Shown one piece after another: positions 1-6,988 of a DNA stretch of 39,218 nt. The position numbers and the translations under genes are program-made. Origin of the DNA: Alphaproteobacteria bacterium (GTDB lineage Bacteria; Pseudomonadota; Alphaproteobacteria; JAJFIK01); NCBI GenBank assembly GCA_021774965.1, contig JAJFIL010000206.1, positions 1 through 39,218 on the forward strand. The letters are read 5' to 3'. The notes beneath the pieces are model-generated. The model had not been told where the DNA came from and searched no databases. It worked only from the letters and a program-made list of their open reading frames with translations. Positions within the stretch are counted from its first letter, which is position 1, and every line of letters begins with the position of its first letter.

Positions 1-35
1 GGGGGAGGGAATGAGACCCGCATGATTGCGCCAAA

Positions 36-205
36 AAGCACCTCCCCCTTCAGGATGGGGGAGGTCCGGAGCAAAGCGGAGGGGTGGGGGTGGCAGACCA
101 TCGTTGGGGCGCAAACGAAAACAGAGTCTCAGTTTCCGCAAACCTCATCGTTTCCAGCAAACGGCTGCAGTCGAAACAACCAATGGAGAGTTAAACCGGA
201 CAGTA
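36..205 (+). repeat. Dispersed repeat, copy 1
   Basis: About 170 bases that recur in the opposite orientation at 35451-35630. Shared blocks include a C-rich/G-rich hairpin (cctccccc...gggggagg), a GGGGTGGGGGTGGCAG tract, ACAGAGTCTCAGTTT and a terminal TTAAACCGGACAGTA. The open frames across it are similar in both copies but have no recognisable protein features, so I treat the unit as a non-coding dispersed element. The remainder of 1-248 holds no gene that I can support. Confidence 0.75.
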
Positions 206-248
206 GTGGGTCAAGCCGGGGAATGACGGAGACGGTTACTGTAGATCA

Positions 249-581
249 CTATCGTCCTGGAATTATTTCTTCAATTTCCAAACTATCTGGATCGAGAATA
301 TAGGTCATACTACCACCGCGCTGATGGTGATTCCTTGGGCCAAACACGATCCGGATGAAACTATCTTCCTCATCGCAAAAAACTTCCCATTCCTCGCCCG
401 AAGAAGAAATGAATTCCGCTGTATTTGTTTCATAACGAGCAGTCAACTCAGTCATAGAGACATGAATTGCAGCAGCGCAGTTGATGCTTAGAGGCCCAGC
501 TACTGTATCTTCTTCTCCCCCTGCAAAAGCAAGACTTCCGCAGACGACAACTATCGTCATTGCAAGAAAAGTCTGTTTCAT
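249..581 (-). CDS. Small secreted protein of unknown function
   Basis: A 110-residue protein that I do not recognise. Residues 1-20 form a typical signal peptide (MKQTFLAM, then a hydrophobic core ending LAFA before GGEED), so export to the periplasm is likely. The mature part is acidic and has two cysteines, which could form a disulfide. The start at 581 was chosen because AGGACC lies just before it; an ATG four codons upstream (593) has no ribosome-binding site. It lies downstream of a flagellin gene on the same strand, but a strong terminator at 686-717 separates them, so it is probably its own transcript. No function is proposed. Confidence 0.65.
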   Translation of the reverse strand: MKQTFLAMTIVVVCGSLAFAGGEEDTVAGPLSINCAAAIHVSMTELTARYETNTAEFISSSGEEWEVFCDEEDSFIRIVFGPRNHHQRGGSMTYILDPDSLEIEEIIPGR

Positions 582-685
582 GGTCCTGCCCATTCAAACA
601 ATATTTCCAAGGGAAACTGAGATACTCGAAACACTCGATGGTTAATCAAGAAATGCGGCGATTTGGTGTTGCTGCCCCCCTCACG

Positions 686-717
686 AAAAACGCCCCGGAG
701 CGGTGAGCTCCGAGGCG
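686..717 (-). terminator. Rho-independent terminator after flagellin 1
   Basis: Read on the minus strand, an 11-bp stem (CGCCTCGGAGC / GCTCCGGGGCG, one G-U pair) with a 5-base loop is followed by TTTTT. It sits about 25 bases past the flagellin stop at 743. Confidence 0.9.
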
Positions 718-742
718 CCTTTGAAGAAGGTTATCTTCTCGC

Positions 743-1573
743 TTACTGGAAGAGCGAGAGGATCGATTGTGGTTGCTGGTTCGCAATCGACAAGGCCTGG
801 ATGCCCAGTTGTTGTTTCACCTGCAAACTTTGTAATCGAGCGCTTTCAACGGCCAGGTCTGCATCCACCAGATTACCAATACCGGCGGTGAACTGATCTT
901 GCAGTTTACCCAGGAAGCTGTTGTGCGCTTCGAGCTGTTTACCCATGGAGCCAAGGCGCGCCAGAGCGGCATTCACATTGGTCAAGCTGGTGTTGATCTG
1001 CGCCAAGGCGACGGATGCAGTCGCCTTCGTGGAAACTGTTGTTCCCGCGCTCATGGTAATAATGGAGCCGCCCAGCGACATGCTTTCCGTCCCCACCGTC
1101 AACGTGTTGGAGGCATCGGCATCGGCCAGCACTGTCAGGCCATTGGTCAACGAGCCATTGATCAGGTTCGCGCCATCAAAGCCGGCATTGGTGGTGATCG
1201 TGTTGATCTGCCGCAGCAGAGCCTGGAAATCTTCATTGATCGCGTTGCGTGATGCCGTATCCAGTGAGGCATCATTGGCCGCTACGGTGCGTTCCTTCAT
1301 TTCCACCAGAAGGTCGGAAATGGTTTCGCCAGCCGCCAGAGCTACATCGGTGATGCTGCTGGCGCGGGAGACACTTTGCATAACAGCATTCAAGGCCCCC
1401 ACATCGCCGCGCATGTTTTGCGCAATGGCGTAGACGGACGAATTGTCCTTGGCCCCGCCCACTTTGAGGCCCGTGTTGATCCGGTTCTGAACAACATTCA
1501 TATCCATGTTGGTCTTGGTCAGATTCTGCAGTGCCAGCATCGCTGACTTGTTGGTGTTGACGCTCATTGACAT
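743..1573 (-). CDS. Flagellin (filament subunit), paralog 1
   Basis: A 276-residue short flagellin exported through the flagellar type III system to build the filament. The N-terminal D0/D1 region shows the family signature (ALQNLTKTN near residue 15, then NRINTGLKVGGAKDN). The C-terminal helix has NLVDADLAVESARLQSLQ and ends in SILSLFQ. The central part is short, giving the compact type usual in alphaproteobacteria. The start at 1573 follows GAAGGAG with 7-base spacing; an upstream in-frame ATG extends the frame only through non-homologous sequence. A near-perfect sigma-54 promoter at 1649-1663 precedes it and a terminator follows. Its leader and central sequence differ from paralogs 2 and 3. 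Confidence 0.96.
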   Translation of the reverse strand: MSMSVNTNKSAMLALQNLTKTNMDMNVVQNRINTGLKVGGAKDNSSVYAIAQNMRGDVGALNAVMQSVSRASSITDVALAAGETISDLLVEMKERTVAANDASLDTASRNAINEDFQALLRQINTITTNAGFDGANLINGSLTNGLTVLADADASNTLTVGTESMSLGGSIITMSAGTTVSTKATASVALAQINTSLTNVNAALARLGSMGKQLEAHNSFLGKLQDQFTAGIGNLVDADLAVESARLQSLQVKQQLGIQALSIANQQPQSILSLFQ

Positions 1574-1648
1574 GGCTTGTCTCCTTCTTCGCCCTTCTAG
1601 GCACGCCCCACTTTCGCCGGGGCGCAAATTGCGTTCAGAGCTATAAAG

Positions 1649-1663
1649 GCAAGCCGCGTGCCA
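1649..1663 (-). promoter_or_regulatory. Sigma-54 promoter of flagellin 1
   Basis: The minus strand reads TGGCACGCGGCTTGC, an exact fit to the -24/-12 consensus TGGCACG-N4-TTGC, with ten bases between GG and GC. The transcript would start near 1637 and have a leader of about 65 bases. That leader contains a hairpin at 1604-1624 (CGCCCC/GGGGCG, 9-base loop), a possible target for leader-binding regulators such as FlbT. Confidence 0.88.
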
Positions 1664-1789
1664 ACTATTTACACGTCATAATGCATTGATTTAATTGGTA
1701 TTTTTTGCTCACACGGAACGCAGATGTCGGATGTTGCAGGGCAAGGCTGGCCTAGGACGGGGACATTTTTGCCCAGTGGAATAACGCCC

Positions 1790-3154
1790 CTAGAACAAGG
1801 AGAGCACACCCGCGCGCGCATCGGTCGCAATGGCGATGCCCTGCATGCCAAGCTGCTGGCGCACCTCCAGCGATTGGGCGAGGGCTGCGTCCATGGCAAG
1901 GTCCGCATCCACCAGATTGCCGATACCAACCTGGAAGGTTTCCCCCAGTGCGCCGAGAAAAACTGAATGCATCTCCAGTCGTTTGGAAGCGCTACCCAGA
2001 CTGGCACTCAGTAGCTCCACTTGATCAAGATAGGTTCGAATTGCCGATAGAGTATCTTTGTCGATGATAAGAGCCGACGAGGAAACTGCTGCGCCGGAGG
2101 CGCTGGTATTTGATGACGTAACCGGTGTTGTTCCCGAAGGCGCACTTCCGGCGGATGGTGCTGGATCAGTCACAATAGGCGTGGGTGACGGTGATGACAC
2201 GGGCACCGGTTCCGGCGCAGGCGCTGAGACTGGCGCCGGTACTGGTGCCGACACTGTCGCGGTCAAAAGAGTTGAAAGCACGGGCCGCACGGGATCAGCC
2301 AATTCAATTGCCGTAACAACATTGTCAGCCACCTTTTTGTCATGGCCTTTTGCCTTACCCGGATTGTCCCGCCCATCCGGCTTATCGGGTCTATCAGGTC
2401 TATCAGGCTTGTCCGGTCTATCCGGCCTGTCAGGTCGACCAGGCCTGCCGCCACCTTGAGGAGGCGTATCTGCAGGCGGCGCAGGCGTTGGTGTCGGTGC
2501 TGGATCAGGCGCAGGCGCCGGTGCTGGTGTGGGTGTCGGTGCGGGATCCGGCGCTGGTGCAGGATCTGGCACGGGCGTAGGTGCGGGCGAAGATACAGGC
2601 GGCGGCGCGGGAGCGAGGACGGGGGCTGGGTCAGGGTGGAATGATTTCTTAAGCCCTGAGAAATCCCGGCCCTTAACAGAGATCTCTGCAGACTTGTGGC
2701 TACCGCCTCGGACCTTCAGGCCCTCCGGTCGGCTGCCATCAAGCAGGTTCACACCATCAAAGCTGGCACTGGCGACAATTTCATCGGCCTCGTCCAGCAG
2801 GCCGGCAAAATCTTGGATCAGGGCCGCGCGGGAGCTTTCATCGAGGGAGCCATCAATGGCGGCCAGCGCTCGCTCTTTTAATTCAATCAGCACATCTGCG
2901 ATGGCTTCGCTTGCGGCAAGGGAGACGTCAGTGATGCTGATTGCGCGGACAAGGCTTTGCTCCACAGACATGACCGTAGAGCGATCATCCCGAAGCCGTT
3001 GAGCCATGGTGAAAGAGACCGGGTCATCTTTTGCGCCCGCCACACGCAGACCGGTAGAAATTCGCTTTTGAACGACAAATAGATCCCGGGCGGCCTGCGC
3101 AGTAATTTGCGCAGCCGATCCGGTTCCTCTGCCAAGAGAAAACGCATCTGGCAT
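1790..3154 (-). CDS. Flagellin-like protein with a long proline-rich central insert
   Basis: A 454-residue protein with flagellin ends and an unusual middle. Residues 15-165 match the D0/D1 N-terminal region (KRISTGLRVAGAKDDP, then ITDVSLAASEAIADVLIELKERAL in outline). Residues 370-454 match the C-terminal D1/D0 (GNLVDADLAMDAALAQSLEV, ending AGVLSLF). Between them lie a Pro-Ala tract (174-230), an R/K-P-D repeat tract (237-260) and a second Pro/Ala/Ser/Thr tract (302-345), all predicted to be disordered. The extreme N-terminus lacks the usual MxxVNTN start, and the Shine-Dalgarno is weak, so the start is uncertain. No clear sigma-54 promoter was seen. It may be a minor filament subunit, a surface-exposed adhesive flagellin, or a hook-filament-type structural protein. 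Confidence 0.85.
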   Translation of the reverse strand: MPDAFSLGRGTGSAAQITAQAARDLFVVQKRISTGLRVAGAKDDPVSFTMAQRLRDDRSTVMSVEQSLVRAISITDVSLAASEAIADVLIELKERALAAIDGSLDESSRAALIQDFAGLLDEADEIVASASFDGVNLLDGSRPEGLKVRGGSHKSAEISVKGRDFSGLKKSFHPDPAPVLAPAPPPVSSPAPTPVPDPAPAPDPAPTPTPAPAPAPDPAPTPTPAPPADTPPQGGGRPGRPDRPDRPDKPDRPDRPDKPDGRDNPGKAKGHDKKVADNVVTAIELADPVRPVLSTLLTATVSAPVPAPVSAPAPEPVPVSSPSPTPIVTDPAPSAGSAPSGTTPVTSSNTSASGAAVSSSALIIDKDTLSAIRTYLDQVELLSASLGSASKRLEMHSVFLGALGETFQVGIGNLVDADLAMDAALAQSLEVRQQLGMQGIAIATDARAGVLSLF

Positions 3155-3243
3155 CGACAGTTACTTTACCCCACCCGGTTACGCGCGCCTCCCAACATTC
3201 CAACCAAAGGCAGCGCACCCCCTGGTTTCGTCACCGATACTTT

Positions 3244-3281
3244 AAAAAAGTCACGGCCGAGGGCGGCGCCCCCCGGCCGTG
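3244..3281 (-). terminator. Terminator after flaG
   Basis: On the minus strand CACGGCCG pairs with CGGCCGTG around a GC-rich inner stem, followed by ACTTTTTT. It lies 23 bases past the flaG stop and separates flaG from the proline-rich flagellin gene. Confidence 0.85.
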
Positions 3282-3303
3282 AAATGGTAGTCGTGAACTG
3301 AAC

Positions 3304-3687
3304 TCAAGCTCGACGGTCCACCATAATTCCTTCCATAACTCGAAGAAACCGTATCGAACGTAGTAGCTGTTCCGCGGGGTACTGTTTCATAACTTCCCCC
3401 GTGTCGTTGTGGACGGTTTCATAAACATATCGGCCAGAGACTTTGTCCTCGCTAATTCGCAAGTGGGCGTTATCCACCCCAGCCTGGCTTAAAATTTCAT
3501 CCTGCAATTCCGACAAGGCAGCAAGCCGTCGGCCTTCGCGATCTTTATCTTTTTTGGTCTCTGCCTCTTCTCTCGAGACAGGTACGTCCCTATCCTGGGT
3601 CGTGGCTTCCACGCCCTGGCGGTGCTCAACGCTTGCCACTTTGGCAACTGCGTTGGGAACGGTAGTATTTGATACCGGTTCCACCAT
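3304..3687 (-). CDS. flaG: FlaG family flagellar protein
   Basis: A 127-residue protein. Residues 1-55 are polar and variable. Residues 75-120 carry the FlaG pattern: LRISEDKVSGRYVYE followed by DTGEVMKQYPAEQLL, matching the family's conserved 'D...GEVIRQIP' segment. FlaG proteins affect filament length or assembly in several bacteria, though the mechanism is not well defined. It sits between two flagellin genes on the same strand, which supports the call. The best AAGGAGG-like sequence is about 24 bases upstream of the ATG, too far to act normally, and no alternative in-frame start lies nearer. Start assignment is therefore less certain than the identity. Confidence 0.85.
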   Translation of the reverse strand: MVEPVSNTTVPNAVAKVASVEHRQGVEATTQDRDVPVSREEAETKKDKDREGRRLAALSELQDEILSQAGVDNAHLRISEDKVSGRYVYETVHNDTGEVMKQYPAEQLLRSIRFLRVMEGIMVDRRA

Positions 3688-3784
3688 AATCTCAAATCCC
3701 GGCTCAGGGACCCTCCTTTCAAGTTCGCCGCATCTCCATTGGTCGCTGGTGCATTTTCGGCTGCAATATTTCTAAGCTGCGGTC

Positions 3785-3810
3785 GGTGGAGCGGAAATTT
3801 CCGCCCCACC
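3785..3810 (-). promoter_or_regulatory. Hairpin between flagellin 2 and flaG
   Basis: A 10-bp stem (GGTGGGGCGG / CCGCTCCACC on the minus strand, one G-U pair) with loop AAATTT, 15 bases past the flagellin stop. No T-run follows, so it could be a weak terminator or an mRNA-protecting 3' hairpin that allows read-through into flaG. Confidence 0.5.
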
Positions 3811-3825
3811 AAACCAAGGCAGTTC

Positions 3826-4647
3826 TTAGAACAAGGACAGGAAGATCTGCGGTGCAGAGTTCGCAATCCCAAGGGCCTGAACACCCAATTGCTGCTTAAC
3901 CTGCAAGGACTGCAATTTCGCGCTTTCTGCGGCGAGATCGGCGTCCACGAGGTTACCAATACCAGCAGTCAGAGCATCGCTCAATTTGCCGACAAAGCTC
4001 TCGTGCAGTTCAAGCTTCTTGGAGCCAACACCAAGACGAGCCAGAGCTTCGTTGACGTTTTCCAGTGACGTGGTGATGGTCGCAACAGCCGTCGAAGCTT
4101 TTGCAGCCGTATCAACAGTTGCCGTGCTGGCAAGGGTCACAACCGAACCACTCAGCGACATATTTTCCGCAGACACGGTGATAAAGCTTGAGTTGTCCAC
4201 ATCGGCCAGAGCCTGAATGTTGGCGGTTGAACCATCGACCAGGTTGATGCCGTTAAACTCAGCATTGCTGACGATTGTTGAAAGCTGATCGCGAAGAGCT
4301 GTGAAGTCTTCGTTCATGGCATCGCGGCTTGCGGTATCAAGCGAACCATCAGCGGCACCGAGCGCCTTTTCCTTCATTTCGATCAAAAGATCGGAAATAC
4401 CTTCGGCTGCTGCAATGGCAACATCGTTGGTGGAGCTGGCACGGCTCAATGACTGGCTAACAGCATTGAAGCCCGCGACATCGGCACGCATGTTTTGGGC
4501 AATAGCGAAGACAGCGCCATTGTCCTTAGCAGATCCGACTTTCAAACCCGTAGAAATACGGTTCTGAGTAACGCCGATCTGATCATTTGTTCTGGTGAGG
4601 TTTTGAAGGGCGATCATCGCGCCCTGATTCGTATTGACTGTGGCCAT
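3826..4647 (-). CDS. Flagellin, paralog 2
   Basis: A 273-residue flagellin starting MATVNTNQGAMIALQNL, with NRISTGLKVGSAKDN near residue 30 and a C-terminus with GNLVDADLAAESAKLQSLQV and FLSLF. It is very similar along its whole length to paralog 3 (4983-5807), including the central 'SFITVSAENMSLSGSVVTLAS' type segment, which points to a local duplication. The ATG at 4647 follows GGAG. A sigma-54 promoter (4717-4731) and a leader with two A-loop hairpins (4676-4705) precede it. It is expected to be exported unfolded and to polymerise in the filament, probably after glycosylation by the TPR glycosyltransferase at 6989. Confidence 0.96.
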   Translation of the reverse strand: MATVNTNQGAMIALQNLTRTNDQIGVTQNRISTGLKVGSAKDNGAVFAIAQNMRADVAGFNAVSQSLSRASSTNDVAIAAAEGISDLLIEMKEKALGAADGSLDTASRDAMNEDFTALRDQLSTIVSNAEFNGINLVDGSTANIQALADVDNSSFITVSAENMSLSGSVVTLASTATVDTAAKASTAVATITTSLENVNEALARLGVGSKKLELHESFVGKLSDALTAGIGNLVDADLAAESAKLQSLQVKQQLGVQALGIANSAPQIFLSLF

Positions 4648-4675
4648 TTCTTGGACTCCATTCTGGTTTTACAAC

Positions 4676-4705
4676 GAGCGTTTTGCTCTATGGGCGTTTT
4701 GCCCA
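4676..4705 (-). promoter_or_regulatory. Paired A-loop hairpins in flagellin 2 leader
   Basis: In the mRNA, UGGGC-AAAAC-GCCCA is followed by a 2-base linker and GAGC-AAAAC-GCUC. Both stems lie between the sigma-54 promoter and the ribosome-binding site. The same arrangement, with different stem bases, occurs in the leader of flagellin 3. Confidence 0.7.
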
Positions 4706-4716
4706 CGGGAAACACT

Positions 4717-4731
4717 GCAATGTGCAAGCCA
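4717..4731 (-). promoter_or_regulatory. Sigma-54 promoter of flagellin 2
   Basis: The minus strand reads TGGCTTGCACATTGC: GG and GC are separated by exactly ten bases with TGGC and TTGC intact. The transcript would begin near 4705 and include the two leader hairpins. Confidence 0.85.
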
Positions 4732-4850
4732 GACTGAATGTCGAATTTTTGATTAACCAACTAAACTCAAGAATACTGGGAAAAAATTGCTGGTCAGAAT
4801 TTTCCTGGTAACAAATGGCCCGGCAGAAAGTTCCGCGTCTAGGTCAAAAC

Positions 4851-4890
4851 ACTAGGCATTTTCTTCCGGGTACGGAGTTTTTTGCCTAGT
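4851..4890. promoter_or_regulatory. Inverted repeat upstream of flagellin 2 promoter
   Basis: Perfect 8-bp arms ACTAGGCA / TGCCTAGT with a 24-base spacer containing TCCG..CGGA. It lies about 120-160 bases upstream of the sigma-54 element, where an activator of sigma-54 promoters would bind. It could alternatively be a transcript hairpin. Confidence 0.4.
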
Positions 4891-4936
4891 TACATACTTT
4901 CCAAATCCTTAAACGGTTTCCAACCCGTTAAAGAGG

Positions 4937-4972
4937 AAAAGTGAAGGTGGAGCCAAATACGCGGCTCCACCT
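4937..4972 (-). terminator. Terminator after flagellin 3
   Basis: A perfect 10-bp stem (AGGTGGAGCC / GGCTCCACCT) with an 8-base loop begins 10 bases past the stop. The following T-run is short and interrupted (TTCACTTTT), so termination may be partial. Confidence 0.7.
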
Positions 4973-4982
4973 CCAATATGGC

Positions 4983-5807
4983 TTATCCGAAGAGGGACAA
5001 GAACATTTGCGGTGCGGCATTTGCGATCCCCAATGCCTGCACGCCAAGCTGCTGCTTGACCTGCAAGGATTGCAGCCTCGCACTTTCCGCGGCAAGATCC
5101 GCATCCACCAGGTTGCCGATACCAGCAACAAGAGCATCGCTCAATTTGCTGATAAAGCTCTGGTGAAGTTCCAGTTTCTTCGAGCTTGTGCCCATCCGTG
5201 CAAGGGCCTCGTTGGCATTTTCCAATGAGGTCGTGATCGTTGCAACGGCTGTGGAAGCCTTCGCTGCGGTGTCAATTGTGGCCGTACTTGCAAGGGTCAC
5301 AACAGATCCGCTCAGCGACATGTTTTCCGCAGACACGGTGATAAAGCTCGTATTATCGGCATCTGCCAGGGCCTGAATATTAACGGTCGAACCATCCACC
5401 AGGTTGATCCCGTTAAAGGCCGCATTGGAATACATGGTGGAGATCTGATCGCGCAGAGCGACAAAATCTTCATTCATTGCATTCCGACTGGCAGTATCGA
5501 GAGAAGCGTCAGCCGCGCCGAGCGCCTTTTCCTTCATCTCAATCAGAAGATCAGAAATACCTTCAGCAGCAGCAATAGACACATCGACCGTGCTCAAGGC
5601 ACGACCAAGCGATTGACCAACTGCGTTAAAAGAAGCCACTTCCGCTCTCATATTCTGTGCAATGGCGAAAACTGCGCCATTGTCCTTTGCCGATCCCACT
5701 TTCAGCCCAGTGCTGATGCGGTTCTGAACCATCCCAATTTCGCTGTTCGTCTTGGTCAAGTTCTGAAGCGCGATCATTGCGCCAGGATTCGTGTTTACTG
5801 TAGCCAT
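4983..5807 (-). CDS. Flagellin, paralog 3
   Basis: A 274-residue flagellin starting MATVNTNPGAMIALQNL. It has the D0/D1 signatures NRISTGLKVGSAKDN and, at the C-terminus, GNLVDADLAAESARLQSLQV ending FLSLFG. It is nearly collinear with paralog 2 and differs mainly by scattered substitutions. ATG at 5807 follows AAGGA with 9-base spacing. It is the flagellin closest to flaF and flbT. A sigma-54 promoter (5879-5893), a leader with two hairpins (5837-5864) and a downstream stem-loop indicate a monocistronic, separately regulated transcript. Confidence 0.96.
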   Translation of the reverse strand: MATVNTNPGAMIALQNLTKTNSEIGMVQNRISTGLKVGSAKDNGAVFAIAQNMRAEVASFNAVGQSLGRALSTVDVSIAAAEGISDLLIEMKEKALGAADASLDTASRNAMNEDFVALRDQISTMYSNAAFNGINLVDGSTVNIQALADADNTSFITVSAENMSLSGSVVTLASTATIDTAAKASTAVATITTSLENANEALARMGTSSKKLELHQSFISKLSDALVAGIGNLVDADLAAESARLQSLQVKQQLGVQALGIANAAPQMFLSLFG

Positions 5808-5836
5808 GGTAATTTCCTTCCATTCTGGCAGGGTGC

Positions 5837-5864
5837 TAGCATTTTGCTAATAGGCTTTTTGCCT
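5837..5864 (-). promoter_or_regulatory. Paired A-loop hairpins in flagellin 3 leader
   Basis: In the mRNA, AGGC-AAAAA-GCCU, a 2-base linker, then UAGC-AAAAU-GCUA. Loops are A-rich and the linker length matches the flagellin 2 leader, while the outer stem bases have changed on both sides, keeping the pairing. Confidence 0.7.
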
Positions 5865-5878
5865 CGGTAGACGAGAAC

Positions 5879-5893
5879 GCAAGAAAGGCGCCA
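5879..5893 (-). promoter_or_regulatory. Sigma-54 promoter of flagellin 3
   Basis: The minus strand reads TGGCGCCTTTCTTGC, with ten bases between GG and GC. The leader would be about 60 bases long, starting near 5867. Confidence 0.85.
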
Positions 5894-6029
5894 ACTGCGA
5901 GACTGCAGGGCGCCTTGTAACACATTGATTTTGCTGGAAAATGATCGCGCGCTTGGTTAAGCGCTCGTTAATTCGTATGCGGATGGGAAAGCTTTACCCG
6001 GCCAAACTTGCCGAGGGGCATTGTTGATT

Positions 6030-6401
6030 TCAGGCGCCTGCCGCTGCAGCTCCACTGTTCAGTGCAAGGCCTTCCATGATCGTCTTGTTGATGTCGATCA
6101 GAGGCTCAAGGGACTGTTTGTCCCGTGTTACCATGCCGGAGTACTTAGTCACCCAGATGCTGAGGGAGATGATTTGCGCGCGCGTTTGTTCGGGCAGACC
6201 ATTGGCCTCGGACGCGCAGTCCGCTGCCAACATCGACCATAAACGTCGGTTCTTGTCGATTGCCTCGACGAGCTGAACACCCTTTGCATTACTGTCCAAC
6301 GCGTCCATCAACATGCCCGTCACCCGCGCAAAGACACGATGTTCAGTGTCACGCGGTGTTTCGGTCCTCGACTGAACCGTCTGATACGCCTTCAGGGACA
6401 T
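6030..6401 (-). CDS. flaF: Flagellar biosynthesis regulator FlaF
   Basis: A 123-residue FlaF-family protein. In alphaproteobacteria FlaF is needed for flagellin synthesis or secretion and works with FlbT. The sequence begins MSLKAYQTVQSRTETPRDTE, the family's conserved start, and continues with the helical core LWSMLAADC...LPEQTRAQIISLSIWV. Start at 6401 is supported by AGGAAAG. It overlaps the end of flbT by 53 bases in another frame, a tight arrangement implying co-transcription, and it lies next to the flagellin genes it would control. Confidence 0.92.
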   Translation of the reverse strand: MSLKAYQTVQSRTETPRDTEHRVFARVTGMLMDALDSNAKGVQLVEAIDKNRRLWSMLAADCASEANGLPEQTRAQIISLSIWVTKYSGMVTRDKQSLEPLIDINKTIMEGLALNSGAAAAGA

Positions 6402-6786
6402 AGTTGAGTCTTTCCTGCTCGTAATCGAATAGTTTTTTGCATGTCACCAGTGCCTTGTAGTACTGGCTCGCCATGACTTCCTTGCTGATATGCACACAAA
6501 GGGCCAACGCACTGGGGTCCTTGATGGCATTCATGAATTCAGACATGCGCAGAACGAATTCATTGTAGAACTCGTCATGGTTCTCTGAATCCAGATACAT
6601 CATCATAACCGGGAAATAGATGCGACGCGCAGGCGTGTTGGCATCTTCCATTTGCATGATGTCCCGCTCGCGCAGGATGGCCGCAGTGTTCTGCACAACG
6701 AGGCTCGAGCGCCGGTCGCCATTGACGAGAACCGCGCCATTGAGGACGAATTTCTCGCCCGGCTTCAATGAGAGCTTAAGAGGCAT
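6349..6786 (-). CDS. flbT: Flagellin post-transcriptional regulator FlbT
   Basis: A 145-residue FlbT protein. In Caulobacter FlbT binds the flagellin mRNA leader and destabilises it until the hook is complete. Matching features are the start MPLKLSLKPGEKFVLNGAV, the segment NGDRRSSLVVQNTAAILRE, and PARRIYFPVMMMYL. Start at 6786 has GGAGG at 5-base spacing. It is first in the flbT-flaF pair and diverges from the glycosyltransferase gene across about 200 bases. The structured leaders of the nearby flagellins are candidate targets. Target binding here is inferred, not seen. Confidence 0.94.
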   Translation of the reverse strand: MPLKLSLKPGEKFVLNGAVLVNGDRRSSLVVQNTAAILRERDIMQMEDANTPARRIYFPVMMMYLDSENHDEFYNEFVLRMSEFMNAIKDPSALALCVHISKEVMASQYYKALVTCKKLFDYEQERLNYVPEGVSDGSVEDRNTA

Positions 6787-6988
6787 GATGCCCTCCAGCT
6801 AGAAACTCCGATACGCAATTGAATCGGATCAGATGTGAGTCAACCGGATTAGAGTTAAGAAACTCCTGACATCCCACCTTCATTTCTCCATGGCTGGGTC
6901 AAGGACCTGGTCAAGGCCCCAGCTGGGCTTAGGCAAATATTAAGCGTGTTTGGCCAGTTTCATGAGCAACATCAAGGTGGAGAGAAAA

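Noticed and set aside
22-303. 93-codon frame in repeat copy 1 and its like at 35383
   Set aside because: The similarity between copies is at DNA level and follows the repeat; no known domain or good start signal.
921-1433. Long open frame on the plus strand opposite flagellin 1
   Set aside because: It is the antisense shadow of the flagellin gene; similar frames appear opposite all flagellins.
2058-2459. Plus-strand frame rich in Gly/Thr, opposite the proline-rich flagellin
   Set aside because: It arises from the low-complexity repeat of the flagellin insert read backwards.
2341-2460. CRISPR-like repeat in the proline-rich flagellin
   Set aside because: The short repeats are in-frame RPD/KPD codons with no spacers.
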